NCBI RefSeq assembly: GCF_003387535.1
Contig: NZ_QUNR01000002.1
Coordinates: forward strand, 296,514-360,513
Source of the DNA: Paraperlucidibaca baekdonensis
GTDB taxonomy: Bacteria > Pseudomonadota > Gammaproteobacteria > Pseudomonadales > Moraxellaceae
Direction: 5' to 3'
DNA length: 64,000 bases
Shown piece by piece: positions 8,207 to 18,500 of the stretch. Positions within the stretch are counted from its first letter, which is position 1. Each line of letters begins with the position of its first letter. The notes under the pieces were generated by a model. That model was not told the DNA's origin. It was given only the letters and a program-made list of their open reading frames with translations, and did no database searches. The translations under genes and the position numbers were made by a program.

Positions 8207-10082
8207 CTTGCGTGCCCATCTCCACCACGCGGTTGCTGGGGATGCTGAAAAAGTCGGTGACCGGCACGGCATTACGAGCCATGGCGATATAAAGCATTTG
8301 CCGCATGCGGTGCATGGGGTTGTCGCGATTGGGAATGATGCGTTCGCGCGAGACAAAAAAGCTCGTGTCCATCACGTCTAAATGTAGGGAATGCGTGCGA
8401 CACAGCGCAAAAATCTGCTCAATATCGGGCTGTTCTTTGAAGCCGTAATAAGCCGTAATTAAATAAAAGTTATGGCTAATTTCATTGATGGTCAGACGCT
8501 CGGCGTCCTCGACAAATGGCACATCTTGCGTGGCAATGCGCAGCACAATATTGCGCTCATGAATGATTTTGTTGTGCTTCATATTGTGCAGCAGCGCATG
8601 CGGCACTTGTTCCAATGAGCTATTCATAAACACCGCCGTGCCGGGCACGGTTTGGCCTGCCGAGGCGCCAATACTATTGACGAATAGCGACAGCGGCATG
8701 GTCTCTTGATTTAGGCGTGTTTGTACGCTGTCACGGCCGCGCTTCCACGTGGCCATCACGAAGAAGGCGAGGATGCCGATCATCACTGGCAGCCAGCCGC
8801 CGTGGATAAACTTTAGTGATGTCGAGGAGAAGTAGGCCGCATCGAGCACAATAAACGGCACGATCAGCAGGCCGGCCAAATACGGCTTCCATTGCCAGAT
8901 TTTCACGGCCACCACGATCAGCAAAATCGCATCGAGGGTCATGGTCATGGTCACCGCGATGCCATACGCCGCGGCGAGATTTTCAGAGCTTTGGAAGGTC
9001 ACCACGAGCACACACACTGCGGCAAATAAAAACCAATTGAAAAATGGAATATAGATTTGGCCGATTTCTTTATTGGAGGTGTGGCGCACTTCAAAGCGCG
9101 GCAAATAGCCCAGCAGCATGGCTTGTTTGGCGATAGAAAAAACGCCAGAAATACAGGCTTGCGATGCCACTACCGTGGCCACGGTGGCGAAAATAATCAG
9201 CGGGTAGAGCGCCCAATCGGGAGCTAATAAAAAGAAGGGGTTTTCAATGGCGGCCGGGTCTTCTAACAACAGCGCGCCTTGCCCGCAGTAGTTCAGCACC
9301 AGCGCTGGGAAGGCCATGTAAAACCAAGCGCGCCGAATGGGCCGATGACCAAAGTGTCCCATGTCGGCGTAAATTGCCTCACCGCCGGTTATGGTCAGCA
9401 CCACGGCACCGAAAATAATCATCGAGACGCCAGCGTGTTGCTCAATAAACAAAATAGCCCAATACGGGTTGATGAGCGCCAAGACTTCGGGTGCGTGACT
9501 GATATTGATCGCACCGAGAATGGCCAGCGTGCTAAACCAGAGCAGCATGATGGGGCCGAAAAAAGCGCCCATCGAGCCGGTACCGTGGCGCTGCATGGTG
9601 AATAAAATCGTGATGACCACTAGCGTGAGTGGAATAATAAATGGCTCAAAATCGGGCGAGACTACATTTAGGCCCTCTGCTGCCGACAGCACCGAGATGG
9701 CCGGCGTGATCATGCCATCGCCAAAAAATAAAGCCGCGCCAAATAGCCCCAGTACGATCATTAAAGGGCGTGCCCACGGGCGTTTGTAATTGCCGCGCAG
9801 AACCAGTGCCATCAGCGACATAATGCCGCCTTCGCCGTTGTTATTGGCGCGCATGATCAGCGTGATGTATTGGATGGAGACCACGAGGGTGAGCGACCAA
9901 AACACCATCGACAAAATGCCGATGACATTGTCGTGGGTAATATCGAGGCCGGGTACCACGCTAAAACATTGCTTGATGGCGTAAAGCGGGCTAGTGCCGA
10001 TGTCGCCAAAAACCACGCCAAGTGCGCCAATGGTGAGGGCTAATTGGCTAGACTTTAGCGTATCGGATGCTGCTGCAGACAT
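8196..10082 (-). CDS. kup: Low-affinity potassium uptake protein Kup
   Basis: A 628-residue KUP/HAK-family proton-potassium symporter of the inner membrane (about 12 hydrophobic spans, then a soluble C-terminal region). The signature GVVFGDIGTSPLYA near the N-terminus is diagnostic. Length agrees with E. coli Kup (622). ATG 10082 is chosen because GAGGAAG lies a few bases upstream; a TTG at 10100 is possible but poorer. It is an isolated single gene, converging on the GMC oxidoreductase. Confidence 0.95.
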   Translation of the reverse strand: MSAAASDTLKSSQLALTIGALGVVFGDIGTSPLYAIKQCFSVVPGLDITHDNVIGILSMVFWSLTLVVSIQYITLIMRANNNGEGGIMSLMALVLRGNYKRPWARPLMIVLGLFGAALFFGDGMITPAISVLSAAEGLNVVSPDFEPFIIPLTLVVITILFTMQRHGTGSMGAFFGPIMLLWFSTLAILGAINISHAPEVLALINPYWAILFIEQHAGVSMIIFGAVVLTITGGEAIYADMGHFGHRPIRRAWFYMAFPALVLNYCGQGALLLEDPAAIENPFFLLAPDWALYPLIIFATVATVVASQACISGVFSIAKQAMLLGYLPRFEVRHTSNKEIGQIYIPFFNWFLFAAVCVLVVTFQSSENLAAAYGIAVTMTMTLDAILLIVVAVKIWQWKPYLAGLLIVPFIVLDAAYFSSTSLKFIHGGWLPVMIGILAFFVMATWKRGRDSVQTRLNQETMPLSLFVNSIGASAGQTVPGTAVFMNSSLEQVPHALLHNMKHNKIIHERNIVLRIATQDVPFVEDAERLTINEISHNFYLITAYYGFKEQPDIEQIFALCRTHSLHLDVMDTSFFVSRERIIPNRDNPMHRMRQMLYIAMARNAVPVTDFFSIPSNRVVEMGTQVML

Positions 10083-10171
10083 ATGCTTCCTCAGTGTCAA
10101 CGCGCGAGATGGCGGTTGGCGGGCAACTGATGACGCGGGAGTTTACCACTGCTCGCTGTGAGAAAAACACT

Positions 10172-10200
10172 TTGCCATCACGGAGCGCATCCGCTAGGAT
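10172..10200 (+). promoter_or_regulatory. Promoter of tRNA-Ser
   Basis: A -35 TTGCCA (10172-10177) and a -10 TAGGAT (10195-10200) are separated by exactly 17 bp. A GC-rich discriminator follows, as expected for a stringently controlled stable-RNA promoter. The predicted start is about 40 bp before the tRNA. Confidence 0.65.
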
Positions 10201-10244
10201 TGCCGCCCGCAACAGCACCGCTTGTTGCCATCCGGTGTTACCCC

Positions 10245-10335
10245 GGTGAGGTGTCCGAGTGGTTTAAGGAGCACGCCTGGAAAGCGTGTATAGGTTAATA
10301 GCCTATCGAGGGTTCGAATCCCTCTCTCACCGCCA
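10245..10335 (+). tRNA. tRNA-Ser (anticodon GGA)
   Basis: A 91-nt class II tRNA with the acceptor stem GGTGAGG paired to TCTCACC (one G-U), a long variable arm, the GGTTCGAATCC T-arm and an encoded CCA end. The anticodon loop CTGGAAA gives GGA, reading UCC and UCU serine codons. Confidence 0.96.
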
Positions 10336-10368
10336 CATTCCCAACCCAACGCCTATCTTAGCCCGCCC

Positions 10369-11364
10369 TTAGCCAGCTCTCAGGGCCTGCTTGCGCCACT
10401 GCAGTGGCGATACGCCGCTCCATTGACGAAACGCACGAGTAAAGACACTTTGGTCGGCAAAGCCTAGCAGCAGGCTAATGTTAGGTAGCTTTAAGTCATT
10501 ATCGCGTAAATAATCTTTTGCCAACTCGAAACGCAGTGCGCTGACCAGCGCCTTAAAGCCCGTGCCGCGTGCAGCGAGCTCTCGGTATAGACTGCGCTCG
10601 GCCATGCCGATGTGCTTGGCGACTTGCGCCATGGTTGGCGTGGCATCTTGCATGATGGCTAAAATCGCTTGCTGAACATCGCTGAGCAGTGGGTCTTGTT
10701 TGGGTAGCGCTTGCAGCATGGCATCGGCTTGGCGCTCAAGCAGGCTAAATAAATACGGGTCTTTGCTGTTAATCGGCAGATTCGCGAGCGTCGCGGGGAA
10801 GTGAATTTCCGTAACGTTGGCATTAAACAGGACAGGGCAGCCGAAAAATCGCTCATGCAGGCGGCCATTGGCTACCGCCGCTTGCCGCGTTTTGATCAGG
10901 CTCGGGCGCACGTCATTGCGGCCGGTGAGTAAGGTCAAAAAGCGCATAATGCCGGCGTTCAACACATCATCTGACAGTGCGGTTGAGCGCCGGTCAGCTT
11001 GCCAGCCCAAGATAATATGGCCGGCTTCTGCACGTAATGTCGTGGGCACCAAGGTGTGTAACAGCGGCTGGTAGCGATGAAAGCGCATGATGGCCTGGCC
11101 AATGGTGTCGCTGTAAATCCCTAAGTAGCCGAGCACGCCGGCATGGTGCGGCTCAAGGCATTGACCAATGCGCAGGCCGAGTGCGTCGATCGGGCACAGC
11201 AGCTGCACGTCCTCTAATAACTGCCACCAGACATCAATCGCGATGCGCGGGCTATGGCGTAGGCGGCCGATTTTCGCGCGCAAGGCATCGGCAGCGAGTT
11301 GCTCTTGATCTAAAAAGGCAATCAACAGATCGAGGATATTGGGGTCGACAGAGACATCATGCAT
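10369..11364 (-). CDS. AraC-family transcriptional regulator
   Basis: About 331 residues. The N-terminal two-thirds resembles the arabinose-binding-like domain of OruR/ArgR-type regulators; the C-terminal 100 residues hold the two helix-turn-helix motifs (AERSLYRELAARGTGF, then LGFADQSVFTRAFRQWSG). ATG 11364 is taken as start, although no good ribosome-binding site precedes it and an upstream TTG is possible. It is divergent from the sterol desaturase-GST pair, separated by about 100 bp, and is the obvious candidate regulator of that pair. Confidence 0.85.
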   Translation of the reverse strand: MHDVSVDPNILDLLIAFLDQEQLAADALRAKIGRLRHSPRIAIDVWWQLLEDVQLLCPIDALGLRIGQCLEPHHAGVLGYLGIYSDTIGQAIMRFHRYQPLLHTLVPTTLRAEAGHIILGWQADRRSTALSDDVLNAGIMRFLTLLTGRNDVRPSLIKTRQAAVANGRLHERFFGCPVLFNANVTEIHFPATLANLPINSKDPYLFSLLERQADAMLQALPKQDPLLSDVQQAILAIMQDATPTMAQVAKHIGMAERSLYRELAARGTGFKALVSALRFELAKDYLRDNDLKLPNISLLLGFADQSVFTRAFRQWSGVSPLQWRKQALRAG

Positions 11365-11461
11365 TTGGCAGATAATGCACAAAAATGGCGATTATGGTCA
11401 AGCATTCTGCGCTGCATCTTCGTAATCTGAGCGGGTGGAAAAACCATCCGAGGAGATGCTC

Positions 11462-12427
11462 ATGGATACCTTAACAACGTTACTGCAGCCAATATTTGGC
11501 GACCAGATTGATTGGAAACAAGTGTTTTTGATTGGCATGACGCCGCTGTTTTTATTGGCGTTTGTGGTGGAGTTTTCCGTGCAAAAGCAACGGGAAAAAA
11601 CCGCCAGTTTTCAGTTCAAAGAAGTCTTTGCCAACCTATCATTAGGCGCCGCCTACCAGATTTTTGAAGCGCTGATGTGGGTTGTGTTTACGGCGGCCAT
11701 CTTTGCCTGGGTCTACAGCTTTCGGCTGTTTGATGTCCCCGTGAATGGCTGGACTATTGTGCCAATCTATGTGGCGGTTGAGCTGTGCTTTTATATTTAC
11801 CACCGCAGCTCACATCGCATCCGTTGGTTTTGGGCGGCGCATGTGCCGCATCACAGTGGCGAATTTATGAACTTCACGACCGCCATGCGCCAGAGCGTGC
11901 TGAACGCATTTAGCGGTATATGGGTGTTCTACATTGGCCTGTGTTTTCTTGGTGTGCCGCCCGTGGTGGTGATGTTTTGCCTCGCTGTGAGCTTGGCGTA
12001 CCAGTATTTCATTCACACCGAGTCTATTGGCAAATTACCTCGATGGTTTGAGGCGGTTTTCAATACGCCATCACACCACCGCGTGCACCATGGCCGAAAT
12101 CCACAATACATCGATAAAAATTACGGCGGCTCACTGATCATTTTTGATCGCTTATTTGGCACCTTTGAGCCTGAAGTTGAGGCAGTCACCTTTGGTATTA
12201 CCGAGCAAATCCATTCCTATAACCCGCTGGTGCTGAATGTCCATGAGGCCGTGGATATGTTCCGCGATGCCATGGCGCCGGGGGCTTGGCATCAACGCGT
12301 CAAGCATTTTGTCATGCCGCCGGATTGGCAGCGCCCAGGGCATCAAGCGATTCGCACGTGGCCGGTGACCTCGCATGCGCCGCGTGCTGAGCGTACTATC
12401 ACGCCTGATATTATGAGGAGTGAATGA
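11462..12427 (+). CDS. Sterol desaturase/fatty acid hydroxylase family membrane protein
   Basis: About 321 residues with four to five hydrophobic spans and the histidine clusters of di-iron membrane hydroxylases: HRSSH, HVPHH, and HHRVHH further on. The family oxidises sterols, carotenoids or lipid chains; the substrate here is unknown. ATG 11462 is preferred because AGGAG ends six bases before it. The gene overlaps the following GST gene and is probably cotranscribed with it under the divergent AraC regulator. Confidence 0.87.
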   Translation: MDTLTTLLQPIFGDQIDWKQVFLIGMTPLFLLAFVVEFSVQKQREKTASFQFKEVFANLSLGAAYQIFEALMWVVFTAAIFAWVYSFRLFDVPVNGWTIVPIYVAVELCFYIYHRSSHRIRWFWAAHVPHHSGEFMNFTTAMRQSVLNAFSGIWVFYIGLCFLGVPPVVVMFCLAVSLAYQYFIHTESIGKLPRWFEAVFNTPSHHRVHHGRNPQYIDKNYGGSLIIFDRLFGTFEPEVEAVTFGITEQIHSYNPLVLNVHEAVDMFRDAMAPGAWHQRVKHFVMPPDWQRPGHQAIRTWPVTSHAPRAERTITPDIMRSE

Positions 12428-13083
12428 TGAGCTTAACGGTATACGGTGTGCCCCTGTCGCCATTCGTGCGCAAAGTTCGTGTGTGCTTGGCTGAGAAAGT
12501 GTTGGATTACGAGCTGAAGATTGTGCTGCCATTTGATCAGCCCGATTGGTTCGTGGAGCTCAACCCATTACGCCGTATTCCGGCCATAAAAGATGGTGAT
12601 TTGGTCTTGGCCGATTCCAGTGTCATTTGCCAGTACCTCGAAGAAGCGTATGCCACGCAAACGCCGCTGATGGGTGATGGCCCGGCGCAGCGCGCACAGG
12701 TGCGTTGGTTAGAAAAATACGCAGACTATGAGCTCGCGCCGGTGGCGACGTTTGTGGTGTTTCGCCAGCGCGTGCTGATGCCGAGCATGAAGCGAGCGGT
12801 CGACGAAGCAGCCGTGCAAGCGGCGATGACTGAAAAGCTGCCGCCATTTTTTGACTACCTGGAAGGAGTCTTGGGTGCGCAGACATTTTTCGTCGGCGAT
12901 GCGCTGAGCATGGCCGACATTGCCATTGCCTGTCAGTTTGGCAACATGGTGCACGGCGGTGAAGGCATTGATGCGCAGCGTTGGCCGCAGCTGGCGGCCT
13001 GGTATGAGCGCATCAGTGCGCGCCCATCATTTCAGTCGATGCTGCCAGGTGAGCAGAAAATTTTAGCTTCCTTGCGCGGCTAA
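12427..13083 (+). CDS. Glutathione S-transferase family protein
   Basis: About 218 residues with an N-terminal thioredoxin-like domain (VYGVPLSPFVRKVRVCLAEK; the SPF-type site) and an alpha-helical C-terminal domain carrying the FVGDALSMADIAIACQ N-capping segment. The start is ATG 12427 or the ATG three bases earlier; GAGGAG precedes both. It overlaps the sterol desaturase gene. Its role is probably conjugation or protection linked to that oxidase, but this is inference. Confidence 0.88.
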   Translation: MSLTVYGVPLSPFVRKVRVCLAEKVLDYELKIVLPFDQPDWFVELNPLRRIPAIKDGDLVLADSSVICQYLEEAYATQTPLMGDGPAQRAQVRWLEKYADYELAPVATFVVFRQRVLMPSMKRAVDEAAVQAAMTEKLPPFFDYLEGVLGAQTFFVGDALSMADIAIACQFGNMVHGGEGIDAQRWPQLAAWYERISARPSFQSMLPGEQKILASLRG

Positions 13084-13096
13084 ACGCGGCATGGCG

Positions 13097-13630
13097 TTAG
13101 TGCAGCGTGGTGAGCTCAATCTGAGCGCTGCGCTGCGCGTCACTGAGCCAGAGTTGGCCATCTTGCACGGTGCATTGCAGCTGCATGTTTTTTTGCACAA
13201 AGTCGCCAAGAGGGGTGTCGTCATGGGCACTCAATCGCTGCACCACCAAATTGCTCGCTCGCGCGATTTTCGGCGCAATCGCCGCCCACCAAATAGGCAC
13301 TGCGCTCCCGTAGCTGACCACCGCCACCTGCTTGGCGCGCCCGCAGGCTTTCAATATGCGTTTCTCATCGGGCTGGCCTAAATCGATCCAGCGCTCAATG
13401 CTGCCGGTTAAATCACGCTGCCACATATCGGGCTCATCGGGCTCACTCAAGCCCTTGGTAAACGCCAAGTCCTCATGGGCATAAAGCACAAACGCGAGCA
13501 GCCGCCAAATTAATCGTTCATTGGTCTCGGAAGGGTGTTGCGCGAGTGTCAGCGCGTGTTCGGCATAATACCCGCGGTCAATATCGGAAATGCTCAACTC
13601 GACTTTACAGACAGTGGCTTTCAGCGCCAT
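13097..13630 (-). CDS. yaeQ: YaeQ family protein
   Basis: A 177-residue YaeQ protein (E. coli YaeQ has 181), starting MALKATVCKVELSISD. The family has a PD-(D/E)XK nuclease-like fold; its function is not established. Recognisable segments include YYAEHALTLAQHPSETNERL and DEKRILKACGRA. ATG 13630 is chosen over the upstream in-frame start because it restores the normal family N-terminus and leaves 31 bp after the TetR gene. It converges on the GST gene. Confidence 0.9.
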   Translation of the reverse strand: MALKATVCKVELSISDIDRGYYAEHALTLAQHPSETNERLIWRLLAFVLYAHEDLAFTKGLSEPDEPDMWQRDLTGSIERWIDLGQPDEKRILKACGRAKQVAVVSYGSAVPIWWAAIAPKIARASNLVVQRLSAHDDTPLGDFVQKNMQLQCTVQDGQLWLSDAQRSAQIELTTLH

Positions 13631-13661
13631 GAGAGATCTCTTAAACGAAAAAAGGGGGGGC

Positions 13662-14297
13662 TCAGCGCGCGGCGTATCCGGCAATAAATAGCGCGACATG
13701 ACGTGCTTGTCGTTGGGCGTCGGTCTCCGCGCTGGGCTTACCTAAACCGAGCGTGGCTTTCAGGTGCAGTCTACCCAAGCAGAGCGCTAAAAACTGGTCG
13801 GCCGCCACGCTAATGTCGTCAATATGGAGACTGCCGGCGCTCACCGCTTGCCTTAGGTAGGCGCGCACGAATTGGTTCACATGCTCGGGGCCGGCATTAA
13901 AAAATCGTGCACAAATGTCGGGGTGCGTGGTGGCGAGGCCGTGCATGACGCGATGAATATTGATGACATCATCAGCGCGCATTAGCGATACAAACTGCTG
14001 AGCAATGCGTGTCAGCGCTTCACGTGGCTGCTTTGGATCGAGCAGCGTGTCATTAAAATCGGTAAACATGCTGTTGGTGCGATACGCCACACAAGCCTCA
14101 AACAGCGCCTCTTTGCCGGCAAAATTATTGTACAGCGTCATTTTTGAGACGCCCGCTGCCAAAGCCACCGCATCCATGCTGACGCGATCGTAGCCACACG
14201 CCAAAAACTGCTGTGAGGCGGCATCGATAATTTTCTGTAGGCGCTTGGGGTCGCGCGGGCGGCCTCGCTTAGCGACGAGCGGTGCGGGGTTGCTCAT
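13662..14297 (-). CDS. TetR-family repressor, likely controlling the RND pump
   Basis: A 211-residue TetR regulator. The N-terminal HTH is clear (MDAVALAAGVSKMTLYNNF, followed by KEALFEA); the C-terminal ligand domain is of the AefR-like type. It is transcribed divergently from the efflux operon across a 134-bp gap with a promoter and repeated operator-like sites, the usual arrangement for local repression of a pump. Confidence 0.88.
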   Translation of the reverse strand: MSNPAPLVAKRGRPRDPKRLQKIIDAASQQFLACGYDRVSMDAVALAAGVSKMTLYNNFAGKEALFEACVAYRTNSMFTDFNDTLLDPKQPREALTRIAQQFVSLMRADDVINIHRVMHGLATTHPDICARFFNAGPEHVNQFVRAYLRQAVSAGSLHIDDISVAADQFLALCLGRLHLKATLGLGKPSAETDAQRQARHVALFIAGYAAR

Positions 14298-14305
14298 GGT
14301 TATAC

Positions 14306-14362
14306 TTGACAGTCCATTAAATCAATCTTAAAACTATACGCCACAGTCTAGTTAATGGTCAA
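14306..14362 (-). promoter_or_regulatory. tetR promoter with candidate TetR operators
   Basis: On the minus strand TTGACC (14357-14362) and TATAGT (14333-14338) are spaced by 18 bp and would drive tetR. Two directly repeated sites, ACAGTCCATTAA at 14309 and ACAGTCTAGTTAA at 14343, flank or overlap this promoter and are candidate TetR-binding sites. TTGAC at 14306 is also part of an inverted repeat with GGTCAA. Confidence 0.5.
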
Positions 14363-14431
14363 AGTTAGCTCGGTTCCAGCACTCAGGGGCTGGTGTCAGA
14401 GTTGCCTTGGGCATTTTGTCGAGAGTTTGCT

Positions 14432-15574
14432 ATGTCATTGTCAGATGCTGTTTGTCCTGCGCGCGCGCTGTCGGTCGTTTTAGTGGCCGCCGTGCTGAGC
14501 GCTTGCTCCCCAAGCAAACCAGCTGCCGAGGCCGATGTGCGGCCGGTCTTGGTGATGACCGTGGGCGGCTCTGAGCAGTCACTGGCGAATGTGCGGCGCG
14601 TGCCGGGCGTGGTGGCCGCGCGCTATAGCAGCGATATCGCGTTTCAGGCCGCCGGCCGCATTGCCAAGCGCTCAGTGGAGTTGGGCGCGCGCGTGCGCAA
14701 AGGTCAGCCATTGATGCAGCTCGATAACCGCGATTATCGATTGGCGCTGGCAGCAGCAGACGACCAAGTCATGGTTGCAAAGACACAATTTCAACAAGCC
14801 GATGCCGACGCAAAGCGTCTTGTTACATTAGTCGCGGCCGGCGCCATTAGTGTCGCCGACAGCGAACGTCAAACAGCCCGCGCCGATGCCGCGAAAGCGC
14901 AGTTCCAACAGGCCAAACGTCAGGCCGATTTAGCACGCAATCGCCTGCGCTATGCCAATTTGGTCGCGCCCTATGATGGCGTGATCACGGGGCTTTATGC
15001 CGAAGCAGGTCAGGTGGTGGGTGAGGGCGTGCCTGTGATGTCAATGGCTCAGCCCGGCGAGTTAGAGATTGTCGCGGATATTCCCGAGCGCCTCATCAAT
15101 GAGGTGAGCAAGCAGCGTGCCGAGGCAGTGGTATCGGGCACCGATGCCGCACGCCTGCCACTGACGTTGCGCGAGATTTCGCCGGCTGCATCGCAAACAT
15201 TACGCACTTACCGTGCGCGCTATGCCTTTGCCGAGCTCTCCGATGCGCAGCGCCAAGCCTTGCATTTGGGCATGACCGCCGATGTCATGCTGTCGACAAA
15301 TTCAGTGGCGGCGGAGGCGGTTGTGTTACCTGCCACCGCGTTGGTGAAAACCCGCGATCGTAGCAGTGTGTGGCTGGTCAACGGCGCAGCCTTACGCCTG
15401 CAGCCGGTTGCTGTGCAGCGCTATGAAAATACTCGCGTGGTGGTCACGGGCGTGGCGCAGGGCGCACAGGTGGTGATTGCCGGTGTGCAAAAGCTCGATG
15501 CCAAGATGACCGTACGCGCGGTGGAGCGCAGCGGCTCAGGCGTGGTGATATCGACTGCCGGTGCGCGCCCATGA
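14432..15574 (+). CDS. RND efflux periplasmic adaptor lipoprotein
   Basis: A 380-residue membrane fusion protein of the HlyD/AcrA family linking an RND pump to an outer-membrane channel. A signal peptide ends in a lipobox (LSAC) so it should be lipid-anchored. The lipoyl-like segment reads GRIAKRSVELGARVRKGQPL, followed by a helical hairpin rich in Ala/Gln/Asp, then the beta-barrel (YANLVAPYDGVITGLYAEAGQVV). ATG 14432 has GAGAG six bases upstream and gives a proper signal peptide. It overlaps the pump gene by ATGA. No outer-membrane factor gene is adjacent. Confidence 0.92.
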   Translation: MSLSDAVCPARALSVVLVAAVLSACSPSKPAAEADVRPVLVMTVGGSEQSLANVRRVPGVVAARYSSDIAFQAAGRIAKRSVELGARVRKGQPLMQLDNRDYRLALAAADDQVMVAKTQFQQADADAKRLVTLVAAGAISVADSERQTARADAAKAQFQQAKRQADLARNRLRYANLVAPYDGVITGLYAEAGQVVGEGVPVMSMAQPGELEIVADIPERLINEVSKQRAEAVVSGTDAARLPLTLREISPAASQTLRTYRARYAFAELSDAQRQALHLGMTADVMLSTNSVAAEAVVLPATALVKTRDRSSVWLVNGAALRLQPVAVQRYENTRVVVTGVAQGAQVVIAGVQKLDAKMTVRAVERSGSGVVISTAGARP

Positions 15575-18500
15575 AGGGCTTTAATCTCTCCGAATGGGCG
15601 GTTACGCACCGCACCATCGTGATTTTTTTAATGATCGCCTCGCTGCTCGCCGGGGTCTTTTCTTTTTTAAAACTGGGCCGCTTAGAAGACCCCAATTTTA
15701 ATGTGCCTGCGATGACAGCCGTGGTGATTTGGCCCGGCGCGAGCGCCGAAGAACTGCAAAATCAGGTGCTCAACCGCATGGAGCAGGCAGTGCAAGAGCT
15801 GCCGCATTTGAACTATGTGCAAAGCTTCTCGCGGCAAGGTTTTGGTGGCATGACCTTAAGCATTAATGGCCGCCAATCGAGCGCCGAATTAAAAGAGCTG
15901 TGGTATCAGGCGCGGAAAAAAATTAGTGATCGCCGCGGCGAGTTTCCGGCGGGTGTGCAGGGGCCGTTTTACAACGACGAATACACCGATGTGTATACCT
16001 CGCTCTATGCTCTACGTGGCGATGACATCAGCCAGGCCGAGCTGCAGGAGTTTGCTGAGCACGTTAAGCGGCGCCTGCAAACAGTACCAAATACCAATAA
16101 AGTCAATATCTTAGGTGAGCAAGCCGAAAAGGTCTATGTGGAGCTGTCAACGCGCCGTTTGGCCGCGCTCGGGCTCTCACCGCAGGCTGTCTTTGCCGCT
16201 ATTGCCGAGCAAAATCAGGTGCGCCCAGCAGGCGCAGTCGATACCTATAATGACCGCGTGTTTGCGCGCATCGATGGCAGCTTGCAGAGTGCGGCGGATG
16301 TCGCTGAGGTGAGCATTGAGGCCGGGGGAAACTTGCTGCGTTTAGGCGACATTGCCACGGTGACGAGCGGCTATGAAGATCCCGCGCAGTTTTTAATTCG
16401 CCACAATGGCCATGCGGTATTAGCCATCGGCGTCACCATGGTGCCCGACGGCAATATTCTTACGCTCGGGCGCGACTTGGAAAAAGAGCTGACAGCCATT
16501 CGCGCCGAGTTGCCGGTAGGCGTAGAAATTGAGCAATACGCCGATCAGTCGAAAGTTGCTGAGCAGTCGGTGTGGGAGTTTGAGAAAGTCTTTTTAGAAG
16601 CGCTGATTATTGTTTTGGCGGTGTCATTTCTGTTTTTGGGCTGGCGCACAGGCATTGTCGTGGCCGCGTCGGTGCCGCTGGTGTTGGGCATTGTGGCGGT
16701 ATTGATGTATGCCTTTGGCTGGCACCTAGATCGCATTACCTTGGGCGCGCTGATCATTGCGCTGGGTCTGCTGGTCGACGACGCCATCATTGCGGTTGAA
16801 ATGATGGTGGTGAAAATGGAGCAGGGCTGGGATCGTGTCCGCGCCGCTACCTTTGCCTATACCTCCACGGCCTTTCCCATGCTCACCGGCACGCTGGTGA
16901 CGATTGCCGGGTTTATGCCGGTCGGCTTTGCTGAATCTACATCGGGCGAATATGCCGGCGGCATTTTCTGGATTGTTGGCATGGCGCTGGTGGTGTCGTG
17001 GTTTGTTGCGGTGATTTTTACGCCGTATTTGGGCGTGGTGATGTTGCCCAATAACTTAGCCGAGAAAGCCCACAACGACCCCTATAACAAGCCGGTTTAT
17101 CACCGTTTGCGGCGTTGGGTGGACTTTTGTGTTGACCATCGAAAAAGCGTTTTATTGGCCACGGGCGGCTTATTTATTGCCGCAATTTTGGGCATGAAAT
17201 TAGTTCAGCAGCAGTTTTTTCCGACCGCCTCGCGACCCGAGCTGTTGGTGGAGTTGCGCTTAAAAGAAGGCTCGTCGATTAAGGCTACTGAGCGTGAGGT
17301 GAAGCGCCTTGAGAGCCTGTTGCTGAAAGATGAGGACATCGATTATTTCACAGCTTATGTAGGCCAAGGCTCGCCGCGATTCTACATTTCCTTAGCGCCG
17401 GAGTTGCCGAATCCGGCCTATGCGCAATTTGTCATTCAAACGGGCGGCTTAGCGCAGCGCGAGGCGGTTCGTACACGGCTAATGACCTTGTTTGATGAAG
17501 ATCAGGTGTTTCCGCAGTTGCGCGGTCGTGTCTTGCGTTTGGAGTTTGGCCCGCCAGTGGGTTTTCCGGTGCAGTTTCGGGTGATTGGTCCTGATCCCAT
17601 GGAAGTGCGTCGTATTGCCTATGAGGTGCGCGACACGGTGCGCGCGAGTGCCTTGGTACGTGATACGCAACTCGATTGGAATGATCAGGTGCGCGTGATG
17701 AAAGTACGCATTGATCAAAATAAAGCGCGCTTGCTCGGTGTCAGCAGCGTCGATATTGCGAACTTGCTGCAAACCGCTTTGTCGGGTGCGCCGGTGAGCC
17801 AAATTCGGCGTGGCGAGGAGCTTATTGATATCGTGGTGCGAGGTACCCCCGAAGAGCGCGCGCGCGTGGAAAATATCGGCGATTTATCGGTGTTTTCGCG
17901 CACGGGCGGCGTCGTGCCGTTGAGTCAGGTGGCGAGTATTGAGCCTGTATTTGAGGAGCCGGTGTTGTGGCGGCGCAATCGACATTTGCAGCTCACGGTG
18001 AAAAGTGATCTGGCCGATGGTGTGCAAGGCCCTTATGCCACGCAGCAAATATGGCCCTCGTTGCAGCCGATTATTGATGCGCTGCCACCGGGCTATGAGC
18101 TTCAGCAAGGCGGCGCGATTGAGGAAAGCCTGAAGGCAAACAAGGCCATTGGCGCGGTATTTCCAGTCATGCTGATTGTCATGCTGATGGTGCTGATGTT
18201 CCAGCTGCAGAGCTTCTCGCGCATGTTTATGGTCTTTTTAACCGCGCCATTGGGTCTCATTGGTGTGGTGCCAGCGCTGCTGTTGTTCAATGTGCCGTTT
18301 GGCTTTGTGGCGCTGCTCGGCGTCATCGCGCTGGCGGGAATGATCATGCGGAACTCGGTGATTTTGGTCGATCAGATTGAGCAAGATATTGCCGCTGGGC
18401 ATGAGCCGTGGCAGGCCATTGTCGATGCCACAGTGCGCCGTTCGCGGCCCGTGGTACTAACCGCTGCTGCTGCGGTGTTGGCCATGGTGCCGCTATCAAC

